DNA from: Amycolatopsis iheyensis
GTDB lineage: Bacteria > Actinomycetota > Actinomycetes > Mycobacteriales > Pseudonocardiaceae
Direction of reading: 5' to 3'
DNA: 64,000 nt
NCBI RefSeq assembly: GCF_024703995.1
Contig: NZ_JAMXQV010000001.1
Span: 620,001-684,000 of the forward strand
The notes under the pieces were generated by a model, which saw only the letters and a program-made list of their open reading frames with translations, ran no database searches and was not told the origin of the DNA. The first letter of the stretch is position 1. Every line of letters begins with the position of its first letter. The position numbers and the translations under genes were made by a program. Positions 45,553 to 54,163 of the stretch are shown here, in pieces.

Positions 45553-46093
45553 CCTGCTGCCGGGCGAACAGCTGCGCTGGTCCGGCGCGCCCGCTCGCCC
45601 CAAGCTCACCTACGGCGAGTGGTCTCTCGTCATCTGGGGGACGGTTTTCGAGCTGATCGGCCTGCCGATCGCGCTGACCCCGGCAAGCCCCGGGTGGACG
45701 ATCATCTTCCCGATGGTGGGCCTGCTCTGGTTCACGACGCTGGTCGTCACCCGGCTGGTCCGGCGTTCGACGAGCTACCGCGTGACCAGCCGGCGCCTGC
45801 TGGTCGCGCGCACCTGGCCGTGGCGCCGCGAGCGCGCCCACTACCTGGGCGCGCTCGGGCGCCCACTGCTCGTCCCCGGCCCGCGTCACCTCGACACGAT
45901 CGTCTTCAGCGAGGTCGCGGCGATGATCCACCGTCGGCGCGAGCGATTCCGCTGGGCGCTCCACGCGCGCGTGCTGACCAGGTTCGTCCCGTGCCTCGAA
46001 CTCCTCCCGGACGCCGAGCGCGTCGCCGGCCTCATCGCCGACTCGCGGGCCCGCCAGACCACCCGGACGTGTTCGATTCCACTGCCACCGTAA
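45545..46093 (+). CDS. LPGE-family two-TM protein (paralogue 4)
   Basis: 182 residues, opening MLDLLPGEQLRWSGAPARPK, two TM helices (about 28-72), then STSYRVTSRRLLVARTWPW. The 8-nt overlap with paralogue 3 suggests coupling. The four copies differ enough to be old duplications kept side by side, which argues for distinct partners or a hetero-oligomer; that is speculation. Confidence 0.75.
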   Translation: MLDLLPGEQLRWSGAPARPKLTYGEWSLVIWGTVFELIGLPIALTPASPGWTIIFPMVGLLWFTTLVVTRLVRRSTSYRVTSRRLLVARTWPWRRERAHYLGALGRPLLVPGPRHLDTIVFSEVAAMIHRRRERFRWALHARVLTRFVPCLELLPDAERVAGLIADSRARQTTRTCSIPLPP

Positions 46094-46094
46094 G

Positions 46095-46111
46095 TTACCG
46101 GCCGGTACACT
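46095..46111. promoter_or_regulatory. Palindromic operator over the ecm promoter
   Basis: TACCGGCCGGTA (46096-46107) is a perfect 12-bp palindrome overlapping the -10 box TACACT (46106-46111). With its flank it reads TTACCGGCCGGTAC, similar to TTACCAGCGAGTAA (60631-60644) before the HAD gene. TetR-type control of acyl-CoA genes is likely. Confidence 0.55.
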
Positions 46112-46141
46112 CGACGAAACGTCCACCGCCGGAGGTGCCCA

Positions 46142-48157
46142 GTGCCGTACCCATCCGACCACGAGCGGGATCGCCCCTGGGTGATGCGTACGTACGCGGG
46201 GCACTCCTCCGCGGCCGCGTCGAACGAGCTCTACCGGCGCAACCTCGCCAAGGGGCAGACCGGTCTCTCGGTCGCCTTCGACCTGCCCACCCAGACCGGC
46301 TACGACCCGGACCACCAGCTCTCGCGCGGTGAGGTCGGCAAGGTCGGCGTGCCGGTGTCACACATCGGGGACATGCGCCGGCTCTTCGACGGCATCCCGC
46401 TCGCGGAAGCCAACACGTCGATGACGATCAACGCGCCGGCCATGTGGCTGCTCGCGCTGTACGTCTCCGTGGCGCGCGAGCAGGCCGAAGCCGAAGGCCG
46501 GGACGTCGACGAGGTGCTGGCGAAGCTCGCCGGCACCACGCAGAACGACATCATCAAGGAGTACCTGTCCCGCGGGACCTACATCTTCCCGCCGGGGCCG
46601 AGCCTGCGGCTGATCACCGACATGATCGCGTGGACCGTGCACCACGTGCCGAAGTGGAACCCGATCAACATCTGCAGCTACCACCTGCAGGAAGCCGGGG
46701 CGACGCCGACGCAGGAAGTCGCGTACGCGCTGTGCACCGCGATCGCCGTGCTCGACGCCGTCCGCGACTCCGGGCAGGTGGACCAGGCCGACATGGCCAA
46801 GGTCGTCGCGCGGATCTCGTTCTTCGTCAACGCCGGTGTGCGGTTCGTCGAGGAGATGTCCAAGATGCGCGCGTTCACCGCGCTCTGGGACGAAATCACG
46901 CGGGACCGGTACGGCGTGACGGATCCGAAGGCGCGCCGCCTGCGCTACGGCGTCCAGGTGAACTCGCTCGGCCTCACCGAAGCCCAGCCCGAGAACAACG
47001 TCCAGCGGATCGTGCTGGAGATGCTCGCGGTGTCGCTCTCCCGCGGCGCGCGCGCCCGCGCGATCCAGCTGCCGGCCTGGAACGAGGCGCTCGGCCTGCC
47101 CCGGCCGTGGGACCAGCAGTGGGCTCTGCGCATGCAGCAGGTGCTCGCCTTCGAGACGGACTTGCTCGAGTACGAGGACATCTTCGACGGCTCGCACGTC
47201 ATCCAGGCCAAGGTCGACGAGATCATGTCCGGCGCGCGCGAGGAGATCGCCCGAGTGCAGGATCTCGGCGGCGCGGTCGCCGCGGTCGAGAGCGGCTACA
47301 TGAAGTCGCAGCTCGTCGCGTCGCTGGCCGAGTACCGCCGCGGGATGGAGAACGGCGAGCGGATCCTGGTTGGCGTCAACAAGTTCGACACGACCGAGCC
47401 GTCGCCACTGCAGGCCGAGGGCGCGAAGGCGATCGAGACGATCGACCCCGCCGTCGAGAAGGCCGCCGTCTCCGCGATCGAGGAGTGGCGGACCCAGCGC
47501 GACAGCGATGCCGTCGAGCGGGCGCTGGCCACGCTCAAGGAGCGCGCGGGCACCACGGAAAACCTGTTCGAGGCCACTGTGGACTGTGCGCGGGCCGGCG
47601 TGACCACCGGCGAGTGGTCCGGCGCGCTGCGCGAGGTGTTCGGCGAATACCGGGCGCCCACCGGGGTTTCCGCCGCCCCTGGTGGTGGTGGCGACCCGCA
47701 GATCGAGCGCGTCCGGGAGCTCGTCCGCGCCACCGAAGCGGAACTCGGCGAACGGCTGCGGATCCTCGTCGGCAAGCCGGGCCTCGACGGGCACTCCAAC
47801 GGCGCCGAGCAGGTCGCCGTCCGGGCGCGCGACGTCGGCTTCGAGGTCGTCTACCAGGGCATCCGGCTCACGCCCGAACAGATCGTCGCGGCCGCGGTGC
47901 AGGAGGGCGTGCACGTCGTCGGGCTTTCGGTGCTCTCCGGCTCGCACCTCGAGGTCGTCCCGCACGTCGTCGACGGCCTGCGCGCGGCGGGCGCCGGGGA
48001 CGTCCCGGTGATCGTCGGCGGGATCATCCCGCCCGACGACGCCGCGCTGCTGACCGAGCGCGGCATCGCGCGGGTGTTCACGCCCAAGGACTACGAGCTG
48101 ACCGACATCATGGCCGGCATCGTCGCGCTGGTCCGGGAGCGCAACGGGCTCAGCTGA
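46142..48157 (+). CDS. ecm: Ethylmalonyl-CoA mutase (MeaA-type, B12-dependent)
   Basis: 671 residues. Converts (2R)-ethylmalonyl-CoA to methylsuccinyl-CoA in the ethylmalonyl-CoA pathway of acetate assimilation. The mutase domain has RPWVMRTYAGHSSAAASNEL and FDLPTQTGYDPDH. The B12 domain (about 535-671) has D549-G-H551-x-x-G in KPGLDGHSNGAEQ, the form seen in Ecm/MeaA rather than in methylmalonyl-CoA mutase (DGHDRGA). GTG with GGAGGTG 4 nt upstream. No ccr gene is in the window. The adenosylcobalamin could come via the PduO enzyme at 37048. Confidence 0.9.
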   Translation: MPYPSDHERDRPWVMRTYAGHSSAAASNELYRRNLAKGQTGLSVAFDLPTQTGYDPDHQLSRGEVGKVGVPVSHIGDMRRLFDGIPLAEANTSMTINAPAMWLLALYVSVAREQAEAEGRDVDEVLAKLAGTTQNDIIKEYLSRGTYIFPPGPSLRLITDMIAWTVHHVPKWNPINICSYHLQEAGATPTQEVAYALCTAIAVLDAVRDSGQVDQADMAKVVARISFFVNAGVRFVEEMSKMRAFTALWDEITRDRYGVTDPKARRLRYGVQVNSLGLTEAQPENNVQRIVLEMLAVSLSRGARARAIQLPAWNEALGLPRPWDQQWALRMQQVLAFETDLLEYEDIFDGSHVIQAKVDEIMSGAREEIARVQDLGGAVAAVESGYMKSQLVASLAEYRRGMENGERILVGVNKFDTTEPSPLQAEGAKAIETIDPAVEKAAVSAIEEWRTQRDSDAVERALATLKERAGTTENLFEATVDCARAGVTTGEWSGALREVFGEYRAPTGVSAAPGGGGDPQIERVRELVRATEAELGERLRILVGKPGLDGHSNGAEQVAVRARDVGFEVVYQGIRLTPEQIVAAAVQEGVHVVGLSVLSGSHLEVVPHVVDGLRAAGAGDVPVIVGGIIPPDDAALLTERGIARVFTPKDYELTDIMAGIVALVRERNGLS

Positions 48158-48686
48158 GCCCGGCCAGGATGTCCTTCGTGGACTTCACGGTGGCGAACTG
48201 GTTGGCCAGGTTCGCCGCCGTGACGCGGTACAGCTCGTCGGCGGTCACCTCCGGCAGGTCGAAGGTGAACGTCGCGTCGAGGGCGAAAGTCACGTCGTAG
48301 CCGAGGTTTCCGCCCATCCGCGCGGTGGTTTCGCAGCAGAAGTTTGTCTGGATGCCGGCCACGACGAAGCTCGTGATGCCGCGCTTGCGCAGCCACGCGT
48401 CGAGGTCGACATCGCCGAGGAACGCCGAGTTGACCTGCTTGCCGAAGACCAGATCCGGGCGTGCGCCGTCGAGTTCGGGCTTGAAGTCGTTGCCCGGCTG
48501 TCCCGGCCGCAGCGGCGAGTCCGGTTTCGTGGAGTCGTGGTGCACGAGCACGACCGGCAGCCGCCGCTCCTGCCACGCGTCGAGCAGTGCCTTCATGTTC
48601 GCTTCGGCGCCGGGGTTGTTGCGCGGGCCCCAGTGGTCCGGGTCGTCGAACCCGCGCTGGACGTCGATCAGGATGAGTGCCGTCAT
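48150..48686 (-). CDS. Isochorismatase-family cysteine hydrolase
   Basis: 178 residues. Catalytic triad elements: Asp in LILIDVQRGF, Lys in the VFGKQVNSAF region, Cys in TNFCCETTAR. Members hydrolyse isochorismate, nicotinamide or small amides; substrate not evident. ATG 48686; it overlaps the 3' end of ecm by 8 nt and is divergent from the GlxA-type regulator. Confidence 0.9.
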   Translation of the reverse strand: MTALILIDVQRGFDDPDHWGPRNNPGAEANMKALLDAWQERRLPVVLVHHDSTKPDSPLRPGQPGNDFKPELDGARPDLVFGKQVNSAFLGDVDLDAWLRKRGITSFVVAGIQTNFCCETTARMGGNLGYDVTFALDATFTFDLPEVTADELYRVTAANLANQFATVKSTKDILAGLS

Positions 48687-48744
48687 GGTCTCGAGTTTCG
48701 CGCGCGTGCGGGGTCTCGGGGGAGTGGCAGAAGACGCGCGATGC

Positions 48745-48750
48745 GATACT
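48745..48750 (+). promoter_or_regulatory. -10 box of the GlxA-type regulator, leaderless
   Basis: GATACT ends 8 nt before the ATG at 48759. No Shine-Dalgarno sequence is seen. Confidence 0.4.
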
Positions 48751-48758
48751 TTTCTGCC

Positions 48759-49721
48759 ATGCGCACCATCGGCGTTCTGCTCCTGCCGGGCACCCGGATG
48801 TTCGACCTCGCGGTGATCGGCGAGGTCTGGGCCCAGGACCGCACCGACAGCGGGATCGGCCCGTTCACGGTCCGGTTGTGCAGTGCGGGCCGGGTGCGCA
48901 CACCCGTGTCGCCGTTCGGGGACGTCGCGGCGACGCACGGGCTCACCGGGCTCGACGGCTGCGACCTCGTGCTGGCGCCGGGCCGCGACGACCCCCTGGC
49001 CGCGGTGCCCCCGGCGGCGGTGACCGCGCTGCGGCGGGCGCACCGGGACGGCCGGACCGTCGCCGGGTTGTGCTCCGGCGCGTTCACCCTCGCCGCCGCC
49101 GGGCTGCTCGACGGCCGCCCGGCGACCACGCACTGGCGCGACCTCGACGCGCTCGCCCGCGTCGCGCCGCTGGCGGACCTGCGGCGCGACGTGCTCTACA
49201 CCGACGACGGCGGCGTCCTGACGTCGGCGGGCGTCGTCGGCGGCCTCGACCTGTGCCTGCACCTGGTGCGGCGCGACCACGGCGCGGACGTCGCCGCCGC
49301 GCTCGCCCGCCGCCTGGTGATGCCGCCGGTGCGGGAGGGCGGGCAGCGCCAGTACGTCGACACCCCGGTGCCGCCGGCGGCCGCGCAGCCCGGCATGGCG
49401 TCCACAATGGACTGGGCGCTGGCCCGGTTGGGCGACGACATCGGCGTCGAAGACCTGGTCGGGCACGCCCGGATGAGCGAGCGGACCTTCCACCGCGAGT
49501 TCGCCGCGGCCACCGGCAGCACGCCGGGACGGTGGCTGCGCGTGCAGCGCGTCCGGCTGGCGCAACGGCTGCTGGAGACGACGGAGCTGCCGGTCGAGCG
49601 CGTCGCGCAGCGCTCCGGCCTGGGCACGGCCGCGAACCTGCGCCGCCGGATGCACGCCGAAGTCGGCGTCGGGCCGGACAGCTATCGGCGCACGTTCCGA
49701 AGAGTTACCGTCGAGGCATGA
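48759..49721 (+). CDS. GlxA-type AraC regulator with DJ-1/PfpI domain
   Basis: 320 residues. N-terminal DJ-1/PfpI domain (about 1-170) with the nucleophile-elbow-like Cys in VAGLCSGAFTLAAAGLLDG; C-terminal AraC double HTH (about 215-315), including GVEDLVGHARMSERTFHREF and RVAQRSGLGTAANLRRR. Ligand unknown. The stop overlaps the enoyl-CoA hydratase start by 4 nt (ATGA), an unusual pairing of a regulator with a downstream enzyme. Confidence 0.9.
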   Translation: MRTIGVLLLPGTRMFDLAVIGEVWAQDRTDSGIGPFTVRLCSAGRVRTPVSPFGDVAATHGLTGLDGCDLVLAPGRDDPLAAVPPAAVTALRRAHRDGRTVAGLCSGAFTLAAAGLLDGRPATTHWRDLDALARVAPLADLRRDVLYTDDGGVLTSAGVVGGLDLCLHLVRRDHGADVAAALARRLVMPPVREGGQRQYVDTPVPPAAAQPGMASTMDWALARLGDDIGVEDLVGHARMSERTFHREFAAATGSTPGRWLRVQRVRLAQRLLETTELPVERVAQRSGLGTAANLRRRMHAEVGVGPDSYRRTFRRVTVEA

Positions 49722-50491
49722 CCGAGTACGAGCACATCCTGGTCAAGCGCGACGGCGACACCGTCACGATCACCATGAACCGCGCGGCGCGGCGCAACTC
49801 GCTGTCCGCGGACCACCTGGCCGAGCTGCTCGCCGCGTTCCACGAGGCGGGGACGTCCGACGCGACCGGCATCGTGCTGGCCGGCGCCGGGCCGGTGTTC
49901 TCCGCCGGGCACGACTTCGGTGACGTCGCCGCGCGGGACCTGATGGGCGTGCGCGAGCTGCTGACGCTCTGCACCGACCTGATGAAGACCATGCAGTCGG
50001 TGCCGCAGGTCGTCGTCGCGCGGGTGCACGGCCTGGCCACGGCGGCGGGCTGCCAGCTGGTGGCGTCGTGCGACCTCGCCGTCGCGGCCGAGTCCGCGGG
50101 CTTCGCCCTGCCCGGCGGCAAGGGTGGCTGGTTCTGCCACACCCCGGCGGTCCCGGTGGCACGCTCGATCGGCCGCAAGCGGCTGATGGAGCTGGCGCTG
50201 ACCGGCGACGTCGTCGACGCGCCCACCGCGCTCGACTGGGGCCTGGTCAACCGCGTCGTCCCGGACGAGCAGCTCGACGACGCCGTCGCGGAGCTGCTGG
50301 GCCGGGCCACGCGCGGCAGCCGGGCCAGCAAGACGATGGGCAAGGTCACGCTGTACGCCCAGCTCGACCGGCCCGAGGCCGACGCGTACGCGATCGCGCT
50401 GGAGGTCATGGCCTCGGCGTCGCAGCTGCCCGGCGCCCGCGAGGGCATGGCGGCCTTCCTGGAGAAGCGCAAGCCCTCCTGGCCCGACTGA
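49718..50491 (+). CDS. Enoyl-CoA hydratase/isomerase (ECHDC3-like)
   Basis: 257 residues, crotonase fold. VTITMNRAARRNSLSADHL and FSAGHDFGDVA form the first oxyanion strand; GLATAAGCQLVASCDLAVAA and the GGWFCHTPAVP loop follow. The usual catalytic Glu positions are not obvious, as in the ECHDC3 group, so activity is uncertain. Coupled to the GlxA-type regulator. Confidence 0.88.
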   Translation: MTEYEHILVKRDGDTVTITMNRAARRNSLSADHLAELLAAFHEAGTSDATGIVLAGAGPVFSAGHDFGDVAARDLMGVRELLTLCTDLMKTMQSVPQVVVARVHGLATAAGCQLVASCDLAVAAESAGFALPGGKGGWFCHTPAVPVARSIGRKRLMELALTGDVVDAPTALDWGLVNRVVPDEQLDDAVAELLGRATRGSRASKTMGKVTLYAQLDRPEADAYAIALEVMASASQLPGAREGMAAFLEKRKPSWPD

Positions 50492-50540
50492 GGCGGCACT
50501 TTCCTAGGGAAAGTTCCGCTTTGCGCTGCCCGCTCGCCAT

Positions 50541-50560
50541 ACCATACCGTATGGTACGGT
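50541..50560. promoter_or_regulatory. Palindromic operator of the TetR gene at 50567
   Basis: ACCATAC-c-GTATGGT (50541-50555) is a perfect inverted repeat over the probable -10 TATGGT (50550-50555). It interlocks with CCGTA-tgg-TACGG (50548-50560). It ends 6 nt before the ATG, so it fits autorepression. Confidence 0.65.
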
Positions 50561-50566
50561 CGAGGC

Positions 50567-51067
50567 ATGGCGGGCAAGCGGGACTGGTTGGACGCGGGGT
50601 TGGCGCTGCTGGCGGAGCAGGGTGCGCCGGCGGTGACGATCGAGCGGCTGGCCGACGGGCTCGGCCTGTCGAAGGGCTCCTTCTACCACCACTTCAAGGG
50701 CATGACCGGCTTCCGCACGGCCCTGCTGGAGCACTTCGAAGCCGAACGCACGACACGGTTCGTCGAGCAGGCCGAAGCGGCGGGCGGTGATCGGCTGGAC
50801 GCGCTGCTGAAGCTCGTCCTCGCGCCGGGACGGTGGCTGGAGCTGGAGATCGCCGTGCGGGCGTGGGCCCTGCAGGACGCCGAAGCGCGGGCGGTCCAGG
50901 AGCGCGTCGACCGGACCCGGCTGGCCTACCTGACCGAGATCAGCGGCGACGCCGACCTGGCGCTGGCGTTGTTCCTGGTCGTCGTCGGCGCGGGGCAGGT
51001 GCTGCCGCCGCCGTCCGGCCGGCAGCTCAAGAACGCGTTGGAACTCGTACTGGGGAGAAGGAAATGA
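50567..51067 (+). CDS. TetR-family regulator
   Basis: 166 residues, short for the family. HTH VTIERLADGLGLSKGSFYHH with FKGM after it. The start follows a perfect operator palindrome. The stop overlaps the DUF2867 gene by 4 nt (ATGA), so regulator and enzyme form one autoregulated operon. Ligand unknown. Confidence 0.9.
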   Translation: MAGKRDWLDAGLALLAEQGAPAVTIERLADGLGLSKGSFYHHFKGMTGFRTALLEHFEAERTTRFVEQAEAAGGDRLDALLKLVLAPGRWLELEIAVRAWALQDAEARAVQERVDRTRLAYLTEISGDADLALALFLVVVGAGQVLPPPSGRQLKNALELVLGRRK

Positions 51068-51528
51068 CCGAGCCGTTCGCCGAAGGCGCCGACTACGTCG
51101 AATTCAAGGAGATCGAAAGCGAGAACAGCCTGCGTGAGTTCGTCGCGGGCATGTTCAGCTGGTCGCCGGCCTGGATGAAGGCCCTGTTCGGCGTCCGCGT
51201 CCTGCTCGCGAAGGCGCTGCGGCTGCGGACGGCGGCCGTCCCGCGCTTCGGCAAGCTTCGGCCGGACGACGTCGGGTTCGCGCCCGGCGACCGGGTCGCG
51301 TTCTTCACCGTCCGGGCCGGTGAGCCGGAGCGGTACCTCGTCCTCGGCATCGACGACAACCACCTGAACGGCTACCTGACGGTCGAAGCGGTGCCCCGGG
51401 GTTTCCGGCTCGGCACGATCGTGCACTTCCACAACCGCGTCGGGCGGGCCTACCTCGCGCTGATCAAGCCGTTCCACCACCTGGGGATAAGAAGCATGCT
51501 CAGGGCCGGTGCCGCTCGAGGAGCATGA
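51064..51528 (+). CDS. DUF2867-family protein
   Basis: 154 residues, no signal peptide, with a possible amphipathic segment [20 protein letters not shown]. Ends in the conserved [22 protein letters not shown]2867 proteins are SRPBCC-like and of unknown activity. Coupled to the upstream TetR gene; the 3' end overlaps the convergent NUDIX gene by 29 nt. Confidence 0.8.
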   Translation: MTEPFAEGADYVEFKEIESENSLREFVAGMFSWSPAWMKALFGVRVLLAKALRLRTAAVPRFGKLRPDDVGFAPGDRVAFFTVRAGEPERYLVLGIDDNHLNGYLTVEAVPRGFRLGTIVHFHNRVGRAYLALIKPFHHLGIRSMLRAGAARGA

Positions 51529-52045
51529 GCTGCGCCCACGCGGCGATCGACTGCGCGTCGGTGATGTCGCCGGCCAGGATCATCTTCTCGACGTCCGCGC
51601 GGGGGAACCAGGCACTGCGCATGTCCTGCTCCTCCTGCTCGCGCTCGGGCTCGCCCTCGGTGAGCTCGGTCGCGAGGAACACCCAGCCGCGCTGGCTGCT
51701 CATCCCGGCGGCGACGTCGAGCCGGCCGAGCGCGACCATCGAACCGGCGCTCAGCCCGGTTTCCTCGCGCAGCTCGCGGGCGGCGAGCTCGGCGGGCGGC
51801 AGCTCTTCGCGGTCGGGCGCGGTGCCCTGCGGGAACTCCCAGCGCCGTTCGCCGAGCGGATAGCGGAACTGCTCGACCAACCGGAACCGGTCGCCGTCCT
51901 GGGCGATGACGAGCGCGTACGGCGGCTTGTCGATCACGCCGAAGATGCCGGCCGAGCCGTCAGGGCGGCGGATGTCGTCCTCCCGCACGGTCATCCAGTT
52001 GTTCCGGTACACCTCGCGGGACGCGACACGCTGAATGGGGTCCAC
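51500..52045 (-). CDS. NUDIX hydrolase, ADP-ribose-pyrophosphatase type
   Basis: 181 residues. The Nudix box is visible from the Gly in PQGTAPD through [11 protein letters not shown] (REUxEExGU). [15 protein letters not shown] before it is typical of ADP-sugar pyrophosphatases. GTG 52045 chosen, as it lies directly after the divergent gap to nucS. The 3' end overlaps the DUF2867 gene. Confidence 0.9.
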   Translation of the reverse strand: MDPIQRVASREVYRNNWMTVREDDIRRPDGSAGIFGVIDKPPYALVIAQDGDRFRLVEQFRYPLGERRWEFPQGTAPDREELPPAELAARELREETGLSAGSMVALGRLDVAAGMSSQRGWVFLATELTEGEPEREQEEQDMRSAWFPRADVEKMILAGDITDAQSIAAWAQLMLLERHRP

Positions 52046-52069
52046 CCGTCCAGTATCCCCAACCTGTCC

Positions 52070-52075
52070 TACCCT
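52070..52075 (+). promoter_or_regulatory. -10 box of nucS, leaderless
   Basis: TACCCT ends 6 nt before the GTG at 52082. No Shine-Dalgarno sequence is present. Confidence 0.5.
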
Positions 52076-52081
52076 CCTCGG

Positions 52082-52741
52082 GTGCGTCTCGTGATCGCGC
52101 GGTGCCAGGTCGACTACGCCGGCCGGCTCACCGCCCACCTGCCGATGGCCACCCGCCTGCTGCTCGTCAAGTCCGACGGCTCGGTGTCGGTGCACTCCGA
52201 CGACCGCGCGTACAAGCCGTTGAACTGGATGAGCCCGCCCTGCTGGCTGATCGAGGACGGCAAGCTCTGGATCGTCGAGAACAAGCAGGGCGAGAAGCTG
52301 GTGATCTCCATCGAGGAGGTCTTCCACGACTACTCGCAGGCGCTGGGCGCGGAGCCGGGCCTGCAGAAGGACGGCGTCGAGGCGCACCTGCAGGAGCTGC
52401 TGGCGGAGCACATCAAGACCCTCGGCGACGGCTACACGCTGGTCCGCCGCGAGTTCCCGACGGCGATCGGCCCGGTGGACATCATGGCCCGCGACGCCGA
52501 CGGCAAGTCGGTGGCGGTGGAGATCAAGCGCCGCGGCGAGATCGACGGCGTCGAGCAGCTGACGCGGTACCTGGAGCTGCTGAACCGCGACCCGCTGCTG
52601 GCGCCGGTGCAGGGTGTGTTCGCGGCGCAGATCATCAAGCCGCAGGCCCGGACGCTGGCCGAGGACCGCGGGATTCGCTGCCTGACGCTGGACTACGACG
52701 AGCTGCGCGGCATCGAGTCCGACGAGTTCCGGCTGTTCTGA
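52082..52741 (+). CDS. nucS: Mismatch-specific endonuclease NucS (EndoMS)
   Basis: 219 residues. Cuts both strands at G-T, G-G and T-T mismatches, giving actinobacteria a MutS/MutL-free mismatch repair. N-terminal DNA-binding and dimer domain, then a RecB-like nuclease with [25 protein letters not shown] and QLTRYLELL. The family's C-terminal clamp-binding end is present (DEFRLF). GTG 52082 is the usual start. The DUF1653 gene follows after 1 nt. Confidence 0.95.
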   Translation: MRLVIARCQVDYAGRLTAHLPMATRLLLVKSDGSVSVHSDDRAYKPLNWMSPPCWLIEDGKLWIVENKQGEKLVISIEEVFHDYSQALGAEPGLQKDGVEAHLQELLAEHIKTLGDGYTLVRREFPTAIGPVDIMARDADGKSVAVEIKRRGEIDGVEQLTRYLELLNRDPLLAPVQGVFAAQIIKPQARTLAEDRGIRCLTLDYDELRGIESDEFRLF

Positions 52742-52742
52742 C

Positions 52743-52937
52743 GTGGAGCCCGGCCGGTACGTCCACTACAAGGGCGGCGAGTACGAGGTGCTGGGCGTGG
52801 CCCGGCACAGCGAAACCGAGGAAGAGCTCGTGGTGTACCGCGCGCTGTACGGCGCCCGGGGGCTGTGGGTGCGTCCGCTCGCGATGTTCGCCGAGAAGGT
52901 CGGCGGGGTGCCCCGCTTCCGGCGCGTCACGGACTGA
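52743..52937 (+). CDS. DUF1653 small protein
   Basis: 64 residues, one DUF1653 domain: GRYVHYKGGEYEVLGVARHS and LWVRPLAMFAEKV. GTG start 1 nt after nucS, so translation is coupled. Function unknown; linkage to nucS may be chance. The end overlaps the convergent NmrA-like gene by 11 nt. Confidence 0.85.
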   Translation: MEPGRYVHYKGGEYEVLGVARHSETEEELVVYRALYGARGLWVRPLAMFAEKVGGVPRFRRVTD

Positions 52938-53757
52938 AGACCGCCCGGTTCGCGCGGACGAACTCCTCGAACGTGGTGGCCGGGCGGCCGGTGAGCTCGC
53001 CGACCACCGGCGTGACCCGCTCCGCGCCGCCGTGGCGGTAGGCGCGGGCGACCTCGATCAGCGCGTCCGCCTGGAACTCCGGCAGGCCGCGCGCGAGCAT
53101 CGCCGCGCGGGCTTCTTCGTCCGGCGGTCCGAGGTAGCGGACCGGCTTGCCGAGCACCGCCGAGAACCGGTCGGCGGCCTCGGCATAGGTGAGGGCTTCG
53201 GGACCGGTGATGTCGTAGACCCGGCCGTCGTGGCCGTCGGTGGTCAGGACGCGGGCCGCGACGCGGGCGATGTCGCCGGTGTCGGCGAAGCTGATGGGGG
53301 CTTCGATCCGCGGCAGCGAGAAGACGCCTTCGGTGCGGATCGTGGGCTGCCGGAGGAAGTTCTGCAGGTAGAAGTTCGGGCGCAGCAACGTCCAGCGCAG
53401 GCCGGACGCGGCCAGCGCCTCCTCGGCCGGCCGGTGCAGCCGCGCGATCGGGGTCAGGCCCTCGTCGGCCCGCCAGACCGACAGCTTGACCACGCGCACC
53501 CCGGCCGCGCGGGCGGCCGCGACCGCGCTGAGCTCCAGCGCCGTCTGCGCGGGGTTCGTCGGCGCCAGCAGGAACATCGCGTCGACGCCCTCGAGCGCGG
53601 CGGGGAAGCCCGCCGGGTCGGCGAGGTCCAGGACCACCGCGCCGTCACCCGCCCGGGCGGGGTCGCGGTACGCGGGCCGCGCGGGTGCGCCGAGTGCACG
53701 CAGCTCGGCGAGCAGGGCCGAGCCGACGGTGCCGCTCGCGCCGGTCACCAGGATCAT
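52927..53757 (-). CDS. NmrA-like NAD(P)-binding oxidoreductase
   Basis: 276 residues. MILVTGASGTVGSALLAEL cofactor loop, LLRPNFYLQNFL, FADTGDIARVAARVL and ITGPEALTYAEAA. It resembles the NmrA-like protein at 40067 and quinone-reductase-2-type SDRs. Substrate unknown. Single gene on this strand. Confidence 0.9.
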   Translation of the reverse strand: MILVTGASGTVGSALLAELRALGAPARPAYRDPARAGDGAVVLDLADPAGFPAALEGVDAMFLLAPTNPAQTALELSAVAAARAAGVRVVKLSVWRADEGLTPIARLHRPAEEALAASGLRWTLLRPNFYLQNFLRQPTIRTEGVFSLPRIEAPISFADTGDIARVAARVLTTDGHDGRVYDITGPEALTYAEAADRFSAVLGKPVRYLGPPDEEARAAMLARGLPEFQADALIEVARAYRHGGAERVTPVVGELTGRPATTFEEFVRANRAVFSP

Positions 53758-54163
53758 CCAGCCTCCTCCGGTCGTCGGGCCGGAGTCTGCCAGGTACCAC
53801 CGACAGAAACCGGCCGCGGCGGGCGCCGAGCCGGCCGATACCGAATCGATGCCGGATTTCCGTATCTCATTCCCCGCTGATTCCTCCGCAAGGAAATCGT
53901 TGACCCGATACGTCGTCGCGCAGTGATCGGATCCTTTCTGACCTGCCGTTATGCGCTGTTCGGGTGAGTTCGGGATCTCGGTGGGCGCAGTCGTGGCACA
54001 CTTATTCCGAGGGGTTCCGCCGGTGCTTCCGGTGTGGCCGGAGGGTGGTGCGCTCGGCCGTCTTTCTTCGTCGTGCCAACGTTTTCAGTCCGCCTTCGAG
54101 CTCGGTGTGCGTGTGCCAGCCGGCCGGTGTGCGCGCTTTTTCGCCTGCACGAAGGAGGATCTC
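53758..54163 (+). other. Intergenic region before the papain-like gene (no gene seen)
   Basis: 406 nt, lower in GC than its surroundings. TTGACC (about 53900-53905) resembles a -35, but no matching -10 is clear. AAGGAGGAT ends about 4 nt before the ATG at 54164. An open frame runs through from 53951 but has no Shine-Dalgarno sequence and no protein-like composition before 54164. Confidence 0.5.
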
